Shown here: positions 14,890 through 15,712 of the stretch, piece by piece
Layout: the number at the start of each line of letters is the position of its first letter
How positions within the stretch are numbered: position 1 is the stretch's first letter
Assembly (NCBI GenBank): GCA_905215385.1
Contig: CAJMPY010000036.1
Span: forward strand, 1 to 15,712
Length of the DNA stretch: 15,712 nucleotides
Reading direction: 5' to 3'
DNA from: an uncultured bacterium
GTDB taxonomy: Bacteria > Actinomycetota > Coriobacteriia > Coriobacteriales > Coriobacteriaceae
Made by a program: the position numbers and the translations under genes
The notes under the pieces: model-generated
Databases searched by the model: none
Seen by the model: only the letters and a program-made list of their open reading frames with translations
Told to the model about the DNA's origin: nothing

Positions 14890-15712
14890 TTAAGCAACGA
14901 ACTTCTCGAAGTACTTGATGGTGCGGACCATCTGAGAGGTGTAAGAGTTCTCGTTGTCGTACCAAGAGGTGACCTGAACGAGGGTCTGGCCGTTGCCGAG
15001 GTCAGAGCACATGGTCTGAGTGGCGTCGAAGATGGAGCCGTGGGTCTCGCCGATGATGTCGGTGGAGACGATGTCGTCCTCGTTGTAACCGAAGGTCTCG
15101 GAGATGGTGGAAGCGTAGGCCTTCATAGCGGCGTTGACCTCGTCGACGGTGACCTTCTTGTCAACGACAGCGTAGAGGTTGGTGATGGAGCCGGTCGGCG
15201 TCGGGACGCGCTGGGCGGCACCGATGAGCTTACCGTTGAGCTCGGGGAGAACCAGGCCGATAGCCTTGGCAGCACCGGTGGTGTTGGGGACGATGTTGAC
15301 GGCGCAGGCGCGGCTACGACGCTTGTTGCCCTTGCGCTGCGGGCCGTCGAGCGGCATCTGGTCGCCGGTCCAGGCGTGAATGGTGGTCATGATGCCGGAC
15401 ACGATGGGAGCGAAGTCGTTCAGACCCTTGGCCATCGGGGCGAGGCAGTTGGTGGTGCAGGAAGCAGCGGAGATGATGTTGTCCTCAGCGGTCAGCGTCT
15501 CGTGGTTGACGTTGTACACGATGGTGGGCAGATCGCTGCCGGCCGGAGCGGAGATGACGACCTTCTTGGCGCCAGCGTTGATGTGGGCCTGAGCCTTAGC
15601 CTTGCTGGTGTAGAAGCCGGTGCACTCGAGAACGACGTCGACGTCGAGGTCGCCCCAAGGCAGGTTGTTGGCGTCGGCCTCCTTGTAGATCTTGATCTCC
15701 TTGCCGTCAACG
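14890..15712 (-). CDS. gapA: Glyceraldehyde-3-phosphate dehydrogenase (5' end outside window)
   Basis: Partial: 273 C-terminal residues are visible (reading frame enters at 15711), so roughly 60 residues with the start of the NAD-binding fold are missing. The enzyme oxidises glyceraldehyde-3-phosphate to 1,3-bisphosphoglycerate with NAD. The nucleophile Cys is in SAASCTTNC, the base His in TTIHAWTGDQ, and the remaining hallmarks are NIVPNTTGAAKAIG, AQRVPTPTGS and WYDNENSYTSQM. It is the first gene of the glycolytic cluster within view; its promoter and ribosome-binding site cannot be seen. Confidence 0.97.
   Translation of the reverse strand, partial: VDGKEIKIYKEADANNLPWGDLDVDVVLECTGFYTSKAKAQAHINAGAKKVVISAPAGSDLPTIVYNVNHETLTAEDNIISAASCTTNCLAPMAKGLNDFAPIVSGIMTTIHAWTGDQMPLDGPQRKGNKRRSRACAVNIVPNTTGAAKAIGLVLPELNGKLIGAAQRVPTPTGSITNLYAVVDKKVTVDEVNAAMKAYASTISETFGYNEDDIVSTDIIGETHGSIFDATQTMCSDLGNGQTLVQVTSWYDNENSYTSQMVRTIKYFEKFVA

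Overview
This 15.7-kb stretch of GC-rich chromosome looks like a Gram-positive actinobacterium of the Coriobacteriia. By overall resemblance a Collinsella-like gut species is my best guess; this rests on gene style, the gapA-pgk-tpiA-gpmI-secG order and a Tat-type lipoprotein, not on a database match. All supported protein genes and tRNAs lie on the minus strand, so they are described here in transcription order, from high to low coordinates.

Right end, 15712 to 10769: a lower-glycolysis cluster of gapA (5' end outside the window), pgk, tpiA, gpmI and then secG. pgk, tpiA and gpmI are packed tightly (an 8-nt overlap, then a 5-nt gap). Strong hairpin terminators follow gapA, gpmI and secG, which divides the cluster into separately tunable units. 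The enzymes cover glyceraldehyde-3-phosphate to 2-phosphoglycerate, plus the triose-phosphate equilibrium. SecG is part of the Sec protein export channel.

Middle, 10530 to 4586: a complete oligopeptide/dipeptide ABC importer in the order oppA-oppB-oppC-oppD-oppF. The binding lipoprotein comes first and is separated from the permeases by two hairpins, while B, C, D and F are nearly contiguous. This fits a peptide-scavenging, fermentative lifestyle alongside glycolysis.

Intergenic block, 4585 to 4001: no gene is visible. It contains several hairpins and, most strikingly, two large nested inverted-repeat elements (4145-4269 and, reversed, 4459-4562). They share the same unpaired junction sequences and the same TTC cap, but their self-complementary arms are unrelated. 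This is the strongest candidate here for something undescribed.

Left part, 4000 to 681: tRNA-Leu(GAG) with its own promoter and terminator; a large PAS/GAF/PP2C (RsbU/SpoIIE-type) phosphatase; and a protein fusing a STAS anti-sigma-antagonist domain to an RsbW-like kinase domain. Together the last two form a condensed partner-switching signalling module, with no sigma factor gene beside it.

Left end, 680 to 1: a tRNA cluster, Gly(GCC)-Cys(GCA)-Gly(GCC). Each tRNA is followed at once by its own terminator-like hairpin. A string of GC-rich hairpins and a collapsed tRNA-Gly remnant with a fourth terminator follow.
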